64,000 bases of DNA from Nocardioides rubriscoriae. Lineage in GTDB: Bacteria; Actinomycetota; Actinomycetes; Propionibacteriales; Nocardioidaceae. The position numbers were made by a program, and so were the translations under genes. This document shows, one piece after another, positions 40,361 through 49,449 of this stretch (position 1 is the first letter of the stretch; each line of letters begins with the position of its first letter). The stretch covers positions 434,001 to 498,000 of the forward strand of contig NZ_VIYJ01000005.1 of the NCBI RefSeq assembly GCF_008087085.1. Reading direction: 5' to 3'. The notes beneath the pieces were generated by a model that was not told where the DNA came from, did no database searches, and saw only the letters and a list, made by a program, of their open reading frames with translations.

Positions 40361-42009
40361 CCGACCTCTCCAAGTCCGAGGCCACCGCCCCGGACGAGGC
40401 CGTCGCTGGCAGCAAGGACCTCCACCTCGGGTGGGCGCTCGTGCTGATCTCGATCGCCCAGCTGATGGTGGTGCTCGACGGCACCATCACCAACATCGCC
40501 CTGCCCTACATCGGCGCCGACCTCGACATCTCCGGCGCCAACCTGACCTGGATCGTCACCGGCTACGCCCTGGCCTTCGGTGGGCTGCTGCTGCTCGGCG
40601 GCCGCCTCGGCGACCTCTACGGACGCCGTCGACTCTTCATGATCGGCCTGGTCACGTTCGCCGTCGCCTCCGCCATCGGCGGCCTGGCCCAGAACGAGGC
40701 CATGCTGCTCAGCTCACGCGCCCTGCAGGGCCTCGGCGCGGCGATGGCCGGCCCGGCCGCGCTCGCGCTGATCACCACGACCTTCCCGGCCGGTCCCGCC
40801 CGCAACCGCGCCTTCGCGGTCTACGCCGCCATGTCCGGCGCCGGCGCGGCCGTCGGCCTCATCCTCGGCGGCTGGCTCACCGGGCTCGACTCCGTCTTCG
40901 GCCTCGACCTCAGCGGCTGGCGCCTGACCTTCCTCATCAATGTGCCGATCGGCATCATCGCGGCCCTGCTCGCGCCCCGCTTCCTGCGCGAGTCCGAGTC
41001 GCACCCCGGCCAGCTCGACATCCCCGGGGCGATCACCGGCACCCTCGGCCTGCTCGGCCTGGTCTACGGCCTGACCCGTGCCGGCGAGGAGCAGTACGGC
41101 TGGGGCGACCCCGGCACCATCGCCGCCCTCGCCGCCGGGGTGGCGCTGCTCGTCGCGTTCGGCGTCATCGAGTCGCGGGTCACCCACCCGCTGCTGCCGA
41201 TCCGGATCTTCCAGAACCGCACCCGCGCGACGAGCTTCGTCGCCATGATGCTGGCCCCGGCCGCGATGTTCGCGATGTTCTACTTCCTGAGCCTGTTCAT
41301 CCAGCAGGTCATGGGCTACTCCTCGCTGCGGGCCGGCTTCGCGTTCCTGCCGTTCTCGTTCGGCATCGTCACCGGCGCGGCCCTGTCGTCCAACCTCATC
41401 AACCGGGTCGACCCGCGCTGGCTCTCCGGCGTCGGCACCCTGCTCGCCGCGACCTCGCTGTTCGCGTTCTCGACGATCAGCGTCGACGACGCCCCCGGTC
41501 GTGTCCTGGAGGCGCTCGGCAACGGCGGCACCATCGGCGGCGACGTCAACTACTGGGCCAGCATCTTCCCGTTCATCGTGCTGATGTCGATCGGCATGGG
41601 CCTGACCTTCGTGCCGCTGACCCTCACCGCGGTCCACCACCTGCGCACCGAGGACTCCGGCATCGGCTCCGGCGTGCTCAACACCATGCAGCAGGTCGGC
41701 GGCGCCCTCGGCCTGGCCCTGCTCGGCACGGTCGCCCTCTCGGCGGTCAACAGCCGTACCGACGAGGTCGCCGGGCCGCTGGCCCAGGGCCTGGGCGACC
41801 AGGCCAACGCCGCCATCCCCGGCACCGACATGACGTTCCTCGACGCCGCGGTGTTCCAGTCGACCTTCACCGACGGCGCCACCGCGGCGTTCCTGGTGGG
41901 CTCCATCATGATGCTCGCGGCCTCGCTGGTGATCTTCACCCAGCTGCGCGTCAAGCACGACGAGCTGGCCACCGACGGCCCCGAGGGCGCGCCGGTCCAC
42001 GTCGGCTGA
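40357..42009 (+). CDS. DHA2-type MFS multidrug efflux transporter
   Basis: A 550-residue membrane transporter of the 14-helix DHA2 (EmrB/QacA) group. Signature pieces include LDGTITNIALPYIGADL in helix 1, GYALAFGGLLLLGGRLGDLYGRRRLFM (motif A), RALQGLGAAMAGPAAL, and the VPIGIIAALLAP region, with a long C-terminal set of helices. It is translated after the TetR gene with an ATGA overlap. Export of toxic organic compounds, coupled to proton entry, is inferred; the substrate is unknown. Confidence 0.93.
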   Translation: MTDLSKSEATAPDEAVAGSKDLHLGWALVLISIAQLMVVLDGTITNIALPYIGADLDISGANLTWIVTGYALAFGGLLLLGGRLGDLYGRRRLFMIGLVTFAVASAIGGLAQNEAMLLSSRALQGLGAAMAGPAALALITTTFPAGPARNRAFAVYAAMSGAGAAVGLILGGWLTGLDSVFGLDLSGWRLTFLINVPIGIIAALLAPRFLRESESHPGQLDIPGAITGTLGLLGLVYGLTRAGEEQYGWGDPGTIAALAAGVALLVAFGVIESRVTHPLLPIRIFQNRTRATSFVAMMLAPAAMFAMFYFLSLFIQQVMGYSSLRAGFAFLPFSFGIVTGAALSSNLINRVDPRWLSGVGTLLAATSLFAFSTISVDDAPGRVLEALGNGGTIGGDVNYWASIFPFIVLMSIGMGLTFVPLTLTAVHHLRTEDSGIGSGVLNTMQQVGGALGLALLGTVALSAVNSRTDEVAGPLAQGLGDQANAAIPGTDMTFLDAAVFQSTFTDGATAAFLVGSIMMLAASLVIFTQLRVKHDELATDGPEGAPVHVG

Positions 42010-42043
42010 TCCTCCCCAACGGTCGGCCCGGACCCGGCGTACG

Positions 42044-42081
42044 ACGGCCGGTCGCCTCCCTCGCGGGAGGTGGCCGGCCGT
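42044..42081. terminator. Strong hairpin between convergent genes
   Basis: ACGGCCGG pairs with CCGGCCGT and CCTCCC with GGGAGG around a TCGC loop. The hairpin lies after the efflux gene stop and before the 3' end of the metE-like gene, which is convergent. It has no T-run. It probably terminates transcription in both directions. Confidence 0.7.
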
Positions 42082-42096
42082 TCGTCGCGTCAGGGA

Positions 42097-43092
42097 CTAC
42101 CCCGGCAGGTGACCGGCGGCCTGGCGCGCGAGCACCAGCGCCCGGCGGGCCCAGTCGTGGGACGCACCCGCGGTCCCGCAGGCCGGGGCGACGCCGAGCA
42201 GGGGGCCCACGACCTCGGGGTCGAGGCCCACCAGGTCGAGCCAGCGGACGACGCGGTCGACGACCCAGGTGTCGGTGACGTCGCCGGGCCGTTCGGGGTC
42301 GAGGGAAGGCACGACGCCGAGCACCACGGTCTCGCGCGCCTCGAGCGCGGTCGCGAGCACGTCGTGGTCACCGGCGCCGACCACCGACAGGTCGACGACC
42401 AGGCCCCGGGCGCCGGCGCGCCGCAGCAGGTCGAGCGGGGTCTCGGGGGCGCAGGAGTGCACCCACGGCACCGCACCCTCGGCGGCGATCGCCTCGAGGA
42501 CCCACCCCAGGTGCTCGGTGATCTCGGGCGGGTGGACGACGCGGTGGCGCCCGAAGCCGGACGCGGTGCGGACCCCTCCCCCGGCCACGGCGGCCAGGGC
42601 GGGCTCGTCGACCTGCACGACCAGCGGACCGGCGCCGGTCACGCGGCGCCGAACGTCGCGCACGTGGTCGCGCACGCCCTCGGCGAAGGCCTGCGCGAGC
42701 TCGCGTCGAGCACCGTGGTCGCTGACCACCTTGTCGCCGCGCGGCTTCTCGACGGTGGCGGCGAGGGTCCACGGGCCGGCGACCTGCACCTTGAACGGGC
42801 CCTCCCAGCCCTGGGCCTGCTCCTCGAGGACGTCGAGGTCCTGGGCCAGGCGGCTGCGCGCCCGGCGGTGGTCGACGCCCGCGGCGTCGGTGAGGCGCCA
42901 CCCGGCGGGCTGGAGGTCGACGCCGAGGGTGTCGAGCAGGGCCAGCGACCGGCCCACCATGCCCGAGTGGATGCCGCGCGCGGGCAGCTCGACGAGGTGG
43001 GGCATCGCGTCGGCGAGCTCGTCGAGGACGAGCTTCTGAATCTCGGCGAGGTCGTCGCCGGGCATCGACCCGACGCCGGTGGCGGTGGCCAT
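42097..43092 (-). CDS. Short cobalamin-independent methionine synthase-like protein
   Basis: A 331-residue protein matching the C-terminal barrel of MetE. It carries the zinc-ligand candidates His212 and Cys214 (VPWVHSCAPETP) and Cys305 (APACGTAG), and the VQVDEPAL segment (160-167) near the substrate site. The N-terminal MetE domain is missing, so it is the short core type found in actinobacteria and archaea, with a methyl donor that need not be folate. ATG 43092 overlaps the mnmA stop by one base. A link to sulfur or methionine metabolism fits the operon, but the exact reaction is uncertain. Confidence 0.85.
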   Translation of the reverse strand: MATATGVGSMPGDDLAEIQKLVLDELADAMPHLVELPARGIHSGMVGRSLALLDTLGVDLQPAGWRLTDAAGVDHRRARSRLAQDLDVLEEQAQGWEGPFKVQVAGPWTLAATVEKPRGDKVVSDHGARRELAQAFAEGVRDHVRDVRRRVTGAGPLVVQVDEPALAAVAGGGVRTASGFGRHRVVHPPEITEHLGWVLEAIAAEGAVPWVHSCAPETPLDLLRRAGARGLVVDLSVVGAGDHDVLATALEARETVVLGVVPSLDPERPGDVTDTWVVDRVVRWLDLVGLDPEVVGPLLGVAPACGTAGASHDWARRALVLARQAAGHLPG

Positions 43093-44186
43093 CAGGCGCC
43101 CGTCGTCGCGATCGTCGCCGAGCCGACGACGCGGGTGCCGTCGTAGACGACCGCGGCCTGCCCCGGTGCGATGCCGTACGCCGGCTCGTGCAGCTCGATC
43201 GAGACCTCGCCGTCCGGTGCGTCGACGACGACGGTGGCGGGCAGCTCGCGCCCGTGCGCCCGCAGCTGGACCGTGCCGCGCAGCCGCGTCGGCGCGGCGC
43301 CGCACCAGCGCGGTCGGATGCCGGTGAGGCGGCGTACGGCGAGGCGCTCGTGGGGCCCGACGGTGACGGTGCCGGAGACCGGCTCGATGTCGAGCACGAA
43401 ACGGGGCTTGCCGTCGGGCGCGGGCCGGCCGATCCGCAGGCCCTTGCGCTGGCCGATCGTGAAGCCGTAGGTGCCGTCGTGGCGCCCGAGCTCGTCGCCG
43501 GTCTCGGCGTCGACGATCGGACCGCCATGATTGGGCGCACGGTCGCCGAGCCTGTCGCGCAGCCAGCCGGCGTTGTCGCCGTCGGCGACGAAGCAGATGT
43601 CGTGACTGTCGGGCTTGTCGGCCACCAGCAGCCCGCGCCGGGCGGCCTCGGCGCGCACGTCGGTCTTGGTCGAGCCGCCCAGCGGGAAGAGCGAGTGGGC
43701 CAGCTGGCGCTGGTCGAGCACGCCGAGCACGTAGGACTGGTCCTTGCCGTCGTCGACGGCGCGGTGCATCTCGACGACCCCGTCGGGCCCGGGCGCCAGC
43801 TGCGCGTAGTGGCCGGTGGCGACGGCGTCGTAGCCCAGCGCGAGGGCGCGCTCGAGGACCGCGGCGAACTTGATCTTCTCGTTGCAGCGCAGGCACGGGT
43901 TGGGGGTGCGCCCGGCGGCGTACTCGCCCATGAAGTCCTCGACCACGTCGTCGTGGAACCGCTCCGACAGGTCCCAGACGTAGAACGGGATGCCGATGAC
44001 GTCGGCGGCGCGCCGCGCGTCGTTGCTGTCCTCGATGGTGCAGCAGCCCCGCGCGCCCGTGCGGTACGACGCGGGGTTGCGCGACAGGGCCAGGTGGATG
44101 CCGGTGACGTCGTGACCCGCGTCGACCGCGCGGGCTGCGGCCACCGCGGAGTCGACGCCGCCGGACATGGCAGCGACGACTCTCAT
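43092..44186 (-). CDS. mnmA: tRNA-specific 2-thiouridylase MnmA
   Basis: Introduces sulfur at U34 of certain tRNAs. The 364-residue protein has the PP-loop SGGVDS (8-13), the catalytic cysteine pair Cys98 (NPCLRC) and Cys198 (SHDICFV), and the conserved GQRKGLRIG segment before the C-terminal beta domain. It overlaps the cysteine desulfurase gene by ATGA and the metE-like gene by one base. The desulfurase upstream is its probable sulfur source. Confidence 0.95.
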   Translation of the reverse strand: MRVVAAMSGGVDSAVAAARAVDAGHDVTGIHLALSRNPASYRTGARGCCTIEDSNDARRAADVIGIPFYVWDLSERFHDDVVEDFMGEYAAGRTPNPCLRCNEKIKFAAVLERALALGYDAVATGHYAQLAPGPDGVVEMHRAVDDGKDQSYVLGVLDQRQLAHSLFPLGGSTKTDVRAEAARRGLLVADKPDSHDICFVADGDNAGWLRDRLGDRAPNHGGPIVDAETGDELGRHDGTYGFTIGQRKGLRIGRPAPDGKPRFVLDIEPVSGTVTVGPHERLAVRRLTGIRPRWCGAAPTRLRGTVQLRAHGRELPATVVVDAPDGEVSIELHEPAYGIAPGQAAVVYDGTRVVGSATIATTGA

Positions 44187-45364
44187 GAGCGTCGCGCCGC
44201 CCGGGCCCGCTCGACCACCGGCACGATCGCCTCGACGACCGCGTCGACGTCGGCCTGCGTGGAGGTGTGGCCGAACGAGAACCGCAGGGAGTGGCGTGCG
44301 GCCTCGGGCGCGCAGCCCATCGCCAGCAGCACGTGGGAGGGCTGGGCGACGCCGGCCGAGCACGCCGAGCCGGTCGAGCACTCGATGCCGCGGGCGTCGA
44401 GGAGCATCAGCAGCGAGTCGCCCTCGCAGCCGGGGAACCCGAGGTGGGCGTTGCCGGGGAGCCGGTCGAGGGGGTCGCCGTGCAGGTGGGCCTCGGGGAC
44501 CGCGGCCAGGACCCGGCTGACGAGCTGGTCGCGCAGCGCGGAGACGTGGTCGGCGTGCTCGGACTGCCGCTTGACCGCGAGCTCGACGGCGGCGGCGAAG
44601 CCGGCGATGGCGGGGGTGTCGAGGGTGCCGCTGCGCACGTCGCGCTCCTGGCCGCCGCCGTGCAGCAGCGGGGTCAGGCCGAGGTCGCGGCGTACGACGA
44701 GCGCGCCGACACCGAACGGGCCGCCGACCTTGTGGCCGGTGACCGTCATCGCGTCGACGCCCGAGGCGGCGAAGCCCAGCGGGACCGAGCCCAGGGCCTG
44801 CACGGCGTCGGTGTGCACCGGCACCCCGTGGCGGGCCGCCAGCGCGACGACCTCGTCGATCGGCTGGAGCGTGCCGACCTCGTTGTTGGCCCACATCACC
44901 GAGACCAGCGAGACGGGCCGCTCGGCGAGCCGCCGGTCGAGCTCGTCGAGGTCGATGCGCCCGACGGCGTCGACGCCGAGCAGGCACACCTCGGCCTCGC
45001 CGGCCTGCTGCATCCAGTCAAGGGGGTCGAGCACGGCGTGGTGCTCGACCGCGCTGCTGATGATGCGGGCGCCCGGGCCGAGCTCGGCCGAGCGCGCCCA
45101 GTGGATGCCCTTGAGCGCCAGGTTGTCGGCCTCGGTGCCACCGGAGGTGAAGACCACCTCGCTGGGACGGCAGTCGAGGGCCTGCGCGACGGTCTCGCGC
45201 GACTCCTCCACGACCCGCCGGGCGTGGCGGCCCGAGGCGTGCAGGGAGCTCGGGTTGCCGACGTCGCGCAGGTGGGTCGTCATCGCCTCGACGGCCGCAT
45301 CGACCATCGGGGTCGTCGCGGCGTGGTCGAGGTAGTGCACCTGCCCGCTGGTCTTGACTGTCAT
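44183..45364 (-). CDS. Cysteine desulfurase (IscS/NifS-type)
   Basis: A PLP enzyme that removes sulfur from cysteine and passes it to acceptors such as MnmA. The 393-residue protein has the start [10 protein letters not shown], the PLP lysine Lys212 (TVTGHKVGG) and the active-site cysteine Cys335 in [14 protein letters not shown] 45364 is supported by GAGAGG upstream; a longer start at 45445 is not needed. It is the first gene of the desulfurase-mnmA-metE-like operon. A hairpin at 45409 separates it from the next upstream gene. Confidence 0.94.
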   Translation of the reverse strand: MTVKTSGQVHYLDHAATTPMVDAAVEAMTTHLRDVGNPSSLHASGRHARRVVEESRETVAQALDCRPSEVVFTSGGTEADNLALKGIHWARSAELGPGARIISSAVEHHAVLDPLDWMQQAGEAEVCLLGVDAVGRIDLDELDRRLAERPVSLVSVMWANNEVGTLQPIDEVVALAARHGVPVHTDAVQALGSVPLGFAASGVDAMTVTGHKVGGPFGVGALVVRRDLGLTPLLHGGGQERDVRSGTLDTPAIAGFAAAVELAVKRQSEHADHVSALRDQLVSRVLAAVPEAHLHGDPLDRLPGNAHLGFPGCEGDSLLMLLDARGIECSTGSACSAGVAQPSHVLLAMGCAPEAARHSLRFSFGHTSTQADVDAVVEAIVPVVERARAARRS

Positions 45365-45408
45365 CGCACCTCTCAGAGTACGGCGCCACGCCCGGGCGGC
45401 ACGCACGA

Positions 45409-45428
45409 GACCAGCATCCGCGCTGGTC
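45409..45428 (-). terminator. Small hairpin between nucleotidyltransferase and desulfurase genes
   Basis: GACCAGC and GCTGGTC form a 7-bp stem with a six-base loop. It lies after the nucleotidyltransferase stop and before the desulfurase start, both on the minus strand. It may end the upstream transcript; a promoter role is also possible. Confidence 0.4.
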
Positions 45429-45475
45429 ACCGCCGCGCGCAGCACCCCGAGCGGTGGACTTCGGGCCCGCGCGGG

Positions 45476-46105
45476 TCAGCCGGCGTACGCCGCCAGCCAC
45501 GGGTGCCCGGGGTGCGCGCGCTCGACCATCCCCCACAGCCAGCTGCGGGCGGCCTCGTCGAGCAGCGGCAGCGCGGCCTCCAGGTCGGCGCGGTCCTTGG
45601 CCCGGTCCAGGCGCGCCTTCATCATCAGCGTGACCTCCGGGCGCAGGTGGCGCAGGCCGTCGTCGGCCACCCACGTCACGTCGTCGAGCGGCGCGACGTG
45701 GTCGTGGAAGCGCTTGTTGGTCCACAGCCGCTCGCCGTCGGGCCCTGCCGTCGACAGGGTGAGGGGCACGTCGAGCACCCACGGCGCCCCGGAGTGCTCG
45801 CGCACCCACAGCTGGCTCTCGGGGTGGAGGTCGGTGAAGCGGCCGTCGAAGGGGCGCAACCAGGACAGGTGCACGTTCCAGGGGGTCCAGCGCCCGTGCA
45901 GGAACAGCCGGAAGGCCTCGGCGTCGTCGGCGAACATCGAGACGTCGAGGTCGTCGTGCTCGCGCTCGACCCCGGTGAACGCGTGGATCGTCCAGCCGCC
46001 GATGATCCACCACGGCCGGTCGAAACCAGCCATGAACGCGCCGATCGTCGACGGGTCCAGGGGCTCCCACGCGCCGTACCAGTGGAAGAACTCGTCGTCG
46101 GGCAT
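45476..46105 (-). CDS. Nucleotidyltransferase-fold protein
   Basis: A 209-residue protein with the nucleotidyltransferase core WWIIGGWTIHAFTG then EREHDDLDVSMF, where GG and the paired acidic residues form the NMP-transfer active site. The pattern resembles small aminoglycoside or lincosamide adenylyltransferases, but no specific resistance family is recognised and the substrate is unknown. ATG 46105 is preferred; a GTG at 46114 is an alternative. It is divergent from the ECF sigma gene, with a 153-bp gap. Confidence 0.8.
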   Translation of the reverse strand: MPDDEFFHWYGAWEPLDPSTIGAFMAGFDRPWWIIGGWTIHAFTGVEREHDDLDVSMFADDAEAFRLFLHGRWTPWNVHLSWLRPFDGRFTDLHPESQLWVREHSGAPWVLDVPLTLSTAGPDGERLWTNKRFHDHVAPLDDVTWVADDGLRHLRPEVTLMMKARLDRAKDRADLEAALPLLDEAARSWLWGMVERAHPGHPWLAAYAG

Positions 46106-46258
46106 CGGCTGCACCCCGGGTGGCGGCGGCGACGGTGACGGTGGCGGTGGCTGCACCCGGCGCACGCTACCGACTTCAACAGCGACCGTCCGGCATCCGT
46201 ATCCCCGAGCAGCACGAATCCCCACCCACCAGCACCGGACCCAGGAGGGACCAGCCCC

Positions 46259-46828
46259 GTGGCCCTGCGCGTCCCTCGACCCGCGTCGCCGGCGACCCCG
46301 GTCCCGACCCTGACCGTCGACGACGGGGTCCGCGCCGCCTACGCCGCGCACGGCGCCGAGATCTACCGCCTGGCGGTGCGTGGTCTCGGCGACACCTGCG
46401 CGGCCCAGGACGTCGTGCAGGAGACGTTCCTGCGGGCGTGGCGGGCCTGGGACCGCTACGACGCGTCGCGGGCGAGCCTGCGCACCTGGTTGTTCGAGAT
46501 CGCCCGTAACGTGGTGATCGACGCGCAGCGCGCCCGGACGGCCCGGCCCTGGCTGCGCGGTCTGTCCGACCACGAGTCACTGGAGCAGAGCGCCCCAGGG
46601 GTCACCGACGGCCTGGAGACGCTGATGAGGAGGGTGCTGGTGGAGGAAGCGCTGCGCCGCCTCGGCGACGACCACCGCCGTGCGATCGAGGAGACCTACC
46701 TCGCCGACCGCTCCTACCCCGAGGTCGCCGCCGAGCTCGGGATCCCCGAGTCCACCCTGCGCAGCCGGGTGTTCTACGGGCTCAAGGCCCTGCGCATCGT
46801 GATGGACGAGATGGAGGTGACGCCATGA
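46259..46828 (+). CDS. ECF sigma factor with paired anti-sigma
   Basis: A 189-residue sigma-70 family factor of the ECF group. Region 2 is IYRLAVRGLGDTCAAQDVVQETFLRAWRAWDRYD and region 4 is LGDDHRRAIEETYLADRSYPEVAAELGIPESTLRSRVFYGLKAL. The GTG at 46259 is preceded by AGGAGG at 10 bases. It overlaps by ATGA with a zinc-finger anti-sigma gene, so it is likely held inactive at the membrane until a stress signal. The stress is unknown. Confidence 0.93.
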   Translation: MALRVPRPASPATPVPTLTVDDGVRAAYAAHGAEIYRLAVRGLGDTCAAQDVVQETFLRAWRAWDRYDASRASLRTWLFEIARNVVIDAQRARTARPWLRGLSDHESLEQSAPGVTDGLETLMRRVLVEEALRRLGDDHRRAIEETYLADRSYPEVAAELGIPESTLRSRVFYGLKALRIVMDEMEVTP

Positions 46829-47526
46829 GCGCCCGCGACCCCCACCACGAGGCCCTGCGCACCGACCTGGGCGCCTACGTGCTCGGCGCCCTGCCCGCCG
46901 ACGAGGCAGCGGCCCTCGAGGCCCACCTCGCCACCTGCGCCGGATGCCGCGCCGAGCGTGACGACCTGCTGCCCGCGGTCGCGGTGCTCGGCGAGCTCAA
47001 GCGCGCCTCCGCGTCCGCCCGCGTCGACGAGCCCGCCCCGGCGGGGCTCGACGCGCTCGTGCTGGGCCGCCTGGCCCGCGAGGGGGCGCGCGAGCGTCGT
47101 ACGGCGTGGGCCCGGCGGGCCGGCCTGGCCGCCGTCGCCGGTGCCGCCGCGGCGGCCGTGCTCGTCGCCGGTCTGGCCGTCACCCGCGACGGCGCTCCCG
47201 CGACCCCGCAGGCCGCCCCCGCACCCCCGATGGAGCAGGTCGACGTGGCCGCCTACGACGACGGCGTCACCGCCGACGCCGCCCTGGTCAACCACACCTG
47301 GGGCGTCGAGGTGAAGCTCACCGCCACCGGGTTCACCGACGGCCGCCGGTTCTCGGTCGACGTCGTCGGCACCGACGGCAAGCGCTACCCGGCCGGCGCG
47401 TTCGTCGGGACCGGCTCTCGCGAGATGCACTGCAACCTCAGCTCGGCGGTCCTGCGCCCCGACGCGACCGGCTTCGAGGTGCGCGACGGCCGCGGCGACG
47501 TGGTGGTGAGCTCGACCTTCGCGTGA
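46825..47526 (+). CDS. Zinc-finger anti-sigma factor
   Basis: A 233-residue membrane protein with an N-terminal cytoplasmic zinc anti-sigma (ZAS) domain: the HxxxCxxC motif is His34-Cys38-Cys41 (HLATCAGC), followed by RAERDDLLPAVAVL. One membrane helix spans about 99-119. The extracytoplasmic domain (about 125-233) contains NHTWGVEVKLTATGFTDGRRF and may be the sensor. It probably binds the sigma factor encoded just upstream, with which it overlaps by 4 bp. Confidence 0.92.
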   Translation: MSARDPHHEALRTDLGAYVLGALPADEAAALEAHLATCAGCRAERDDLLPAVAVLGELKRASASARVDEPAPAGLDALVLGRLAREGARERRTAWARRAGLAAVAGAAAAAVLVAGLAVTRDGAPATPQAAPAPPMEQVDVAAYDDGVTADAALVNHTWGVEVKLTATGFTDGRRFSVDVVGTDGKRYPAGAFVGTGSREMHCNLSSAVLRPDATGFEVRDGRGDVVVSSTFA

Positions 47527-47553
47527 GGCAGCTCCGGTGGCCACCCCCACCCA

Positions 47554-47682
47554 CGGTGGTCGAGGAGGTTGCGCCAGCAACCGTCACGAGGCCACTCCCC
47601 CGCAGGTGCAGGTCGGCTGGTCCACGTCGGCTGCGGTGACGCGGTCTCGTGACGCTCCTCAGCGGGAGCTCCTCGACCACCG
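47554..47682. repeat. Interspersed inverted-repeat element, copy C
   Basis: The left arm 47554-47593 and the right arm 47643-47682 are inverted copies: read from inside they start GGCCTCGTGACGGTT or GGTCTCGTGACGCTC and both end in CCTCGACCACCG. The arms match the elements at 7440 and 30421. The element fills the convergent gap between the anti-sigma gene and the next GNAT gene and ends one base before the GNAT stop codon. Confidence 0.8.
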
Positions 47683-48285
47683 TCAGGCAGGGTCGACGAC
47701 CCGCCGCATCACGCAGTTGCCCTGGCCCTTGGGGCGGTCGTAGGTGAAGCCGACGCGCTCGTACATCCGGCGGGTGCCGTTGTAGAGGAACGACGACGAG
47801 GTCTTCTTGCCCTGCTCCCGCTTGAGGGTCAGGTCGTGGGGGTAGCCCTCGACCACCCCGCCACCGGCCGCGGCGATCAGGTCGACGGCGCCGCGCAGCG
47901 CCACCTCGGCGAGCCCCTGCCTGCGGTGGGTCCTCTCGACCTGGATGCAGGTGACCCGCCAGTCGACGGGCACGACCTGCGTGGCGTCGTACTGCTTGCG
48001 GTGGTGGATGCGCGGCAGCTCCTCGGGGGTGCCGTACTCAGCCCACGCCACGGCCTGCCCGTCGCGCACGACGAGGGCCGCGTGGGCGATGCCCTCGTCG
48101 ACCATGCGCTTCTTGAAGTCCCGGTTGCCGTCGGCGGTGACCCCGCGCTCGGCGCAGTCGGGGTGGAACCAGCTGCACCAGCAGCTGCCGAAGAGACCGC
48201 CCTGGCGCTCGACCAGGTCGGCGAAGAGGTGCCAGGTCGAGGGCTCCAGAGCCACGACGTCACCGTCAGCCGGTTCGGCACCCAT
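47683..48285 (-). CDS. GNAT family N-acetyltransferase
   Basis: A 200-residue acetyltransferase of a GNAT subgroup with the N-terminal GSCWCSWFHPDCAERG cysteine-rich segment (about 33-48), and the acetyl-CoA motif A near residues 113-128 (VERTHRRQGLAEVALRG). The C-terminus MYERVGFTYDRPKGQGNCVMRRVV is typical of the family. The acceptor is unknown. It starts at ATG 48285 and precedes proB by 40 bp in the minus-strand direction, but is not clearly in the same operon. Confidence 0.88.
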   Translation of the reverse strand: MGAEPADGDVVALEPSTWHLFADLVERQGGLFGSCWCSWFHPDCAERGVTADGNRDFKKRMVDEGIAHAALVVRDGQAVAWAEYGTPEELPRIHHRKQYDATQVVPVDWRVTCIQVERTHRRQGLAEVALRGAVDLIAAAGGGVVEGYPHDLTLKREQGKKTSSSFLYNGTRRMYERVGFTYDRPKGQGNCVMRRVVDPA

Positions 48286-48324
48286 GCCGTCACCGTAACC
48301 CGGGGAACGACCGAGAGGATCAGG

Positions 48325-49449
48325 TCACAGCAGGACGAGGTCGTCGCGGTGCACGACCTCGCGCTCGTACGCCGAGCCCAGGTCGCGTCCGAGCTCGCGG
48401 CTGGAGCGGCCCAGCAGCGCCGGCAGCTCGTCGGCGTCGAAGTTGACCAGGCCCCGGGCCACGACCCGGCCGTCGAGGTCGGCGAGGTCGACCGGGTCAC
48501 CGGCCACGAACCGCCCCGTCACCGCGGTGACGCCGGCCGCGAGCAGCGACGCGCGGCGTTCGACGACCGCGCGGACCGCGCCCGGGTCGAGGCTCAGCAC
48601 CCCGTGGGCCTCGGTGACGTGGGCCAGCCACAGCAGCCGGATCGGCCGCCGGCGACCGGTCGGGCGGAACAGGGTGCCGACCGGGTCCCCGGCCAGGGCG
48701 TCGCCGGCCCGCGCGGCGGAGGTGAGGACGACGGGGATCCCGGCGCCGGTGGCGATCCGGGCCGCCTCGACCTTGGTCTGCATGCCGCCGGTGCCGACCC
48801 CGGCCGACCCGGTGCCGCCGATGCGCACGCCGTCGAGGTCGGCGTCGACCGACACCTCCGCGACCAGGCTGCTGGCAGGGTCGTCGGGGTGGCCGTCGTA
48901 GAGGCCGTCGACGTCGGACAGCAGCACGAGCAGGTCGGCGTGGACCAGGTGTGCCACGAGCGCGGCCAGCCGGTCGTTGTCACCGAAGCGGATCTCGGTT
49001 GTCGCCACGGTGTCGTTCTCGTTGACGATCGGCAGCACGCCCAGCTCGAGGAGCTTGACGAAGGTCTGGTGCGCGTTGCGGTGGTGGGCCCGGCGGCCGA
49101 CGTCGTCGATGGTGAGCAGCACCTGTCCGGCCACGATGTCGTGACGGGCCAGCTCGGCGGTGTAGCGGTGCACCAGCAGTCCCTGGCCCACGGCGGCGGC
49201 GGCCTGCTGCGCGGCCAGGCCCGAGGGACGGCGCTTGAGACCGAGCGGGGCGAGCCCCGCGGCGATCGCGCCCGACGAGACGAGCACGACCTCGGCGCCG
49301 CGCGCCCGCAGCCCGGCGAGGACGTCGACCAGCGCGCGCAGGCGGTCGGGGTCGAGCCCGCCCTGGGCGGTGGTCAGCGACGACGAGCCGACCTTGACGA
49401 CGACCCGGCGCGCCTCTGTGACCTCGCGCCGGACCTCAGGCCCCGGCAC
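48325..49449 (-). CDS. proB: Glutamate 5-kinase ProB
   Basis: Phosphorylates glutamate in the first step of proline synthesis. The 374-residue protein has the amino-acid-kinase domain ([61 protein letters not shown]) and a C-terminal PUA domain (about 280-374). GTG 49449 is the first in-frame start and overlaps the obg stop by 14 bp; no ribosome site is obvious, so translation may be coupled to obg. Confidence 0.95.
   Translation of the reverse strand: MPGPEVRREVTEARRVVVKVGSSSLTTAQGGLDPDRLRALVDVLAGLRARGAEVVLVSSGAIAAGLAPLGLKRRPSGLAAQQAAAAVGQGLLVHRYTAELARHDIVAGQVLLTIDDVGRRAHHRNAHQTFVKLLELGVLPIVNENDTVATTEIRFGDNDRLAALVAHLVHADLLVLLSDVDGLYDGHPDDPASSLVAEVSVDADLDGVRIGGTGSAGVGTGGMQTKVEAARIATGAGIPVVLTSAARAGDALAGDPVGTLFRPTGRRRPIRLLWLAHVTEAHGVLSLDPGAVRAVVERRASLLAAGVTAVTGRFVAGDPVDLADLDGRVVARGLVNFDADELPALLGRSSRELGRDLGSAYEREVVHRDDLVLL

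Noticed and set aside
45476..46105. Aminoglycoside adenylyltransferase resistance gene
   Set aside because: Only the general nucleotidyltransferase core matches; no specific resistance family pattern.
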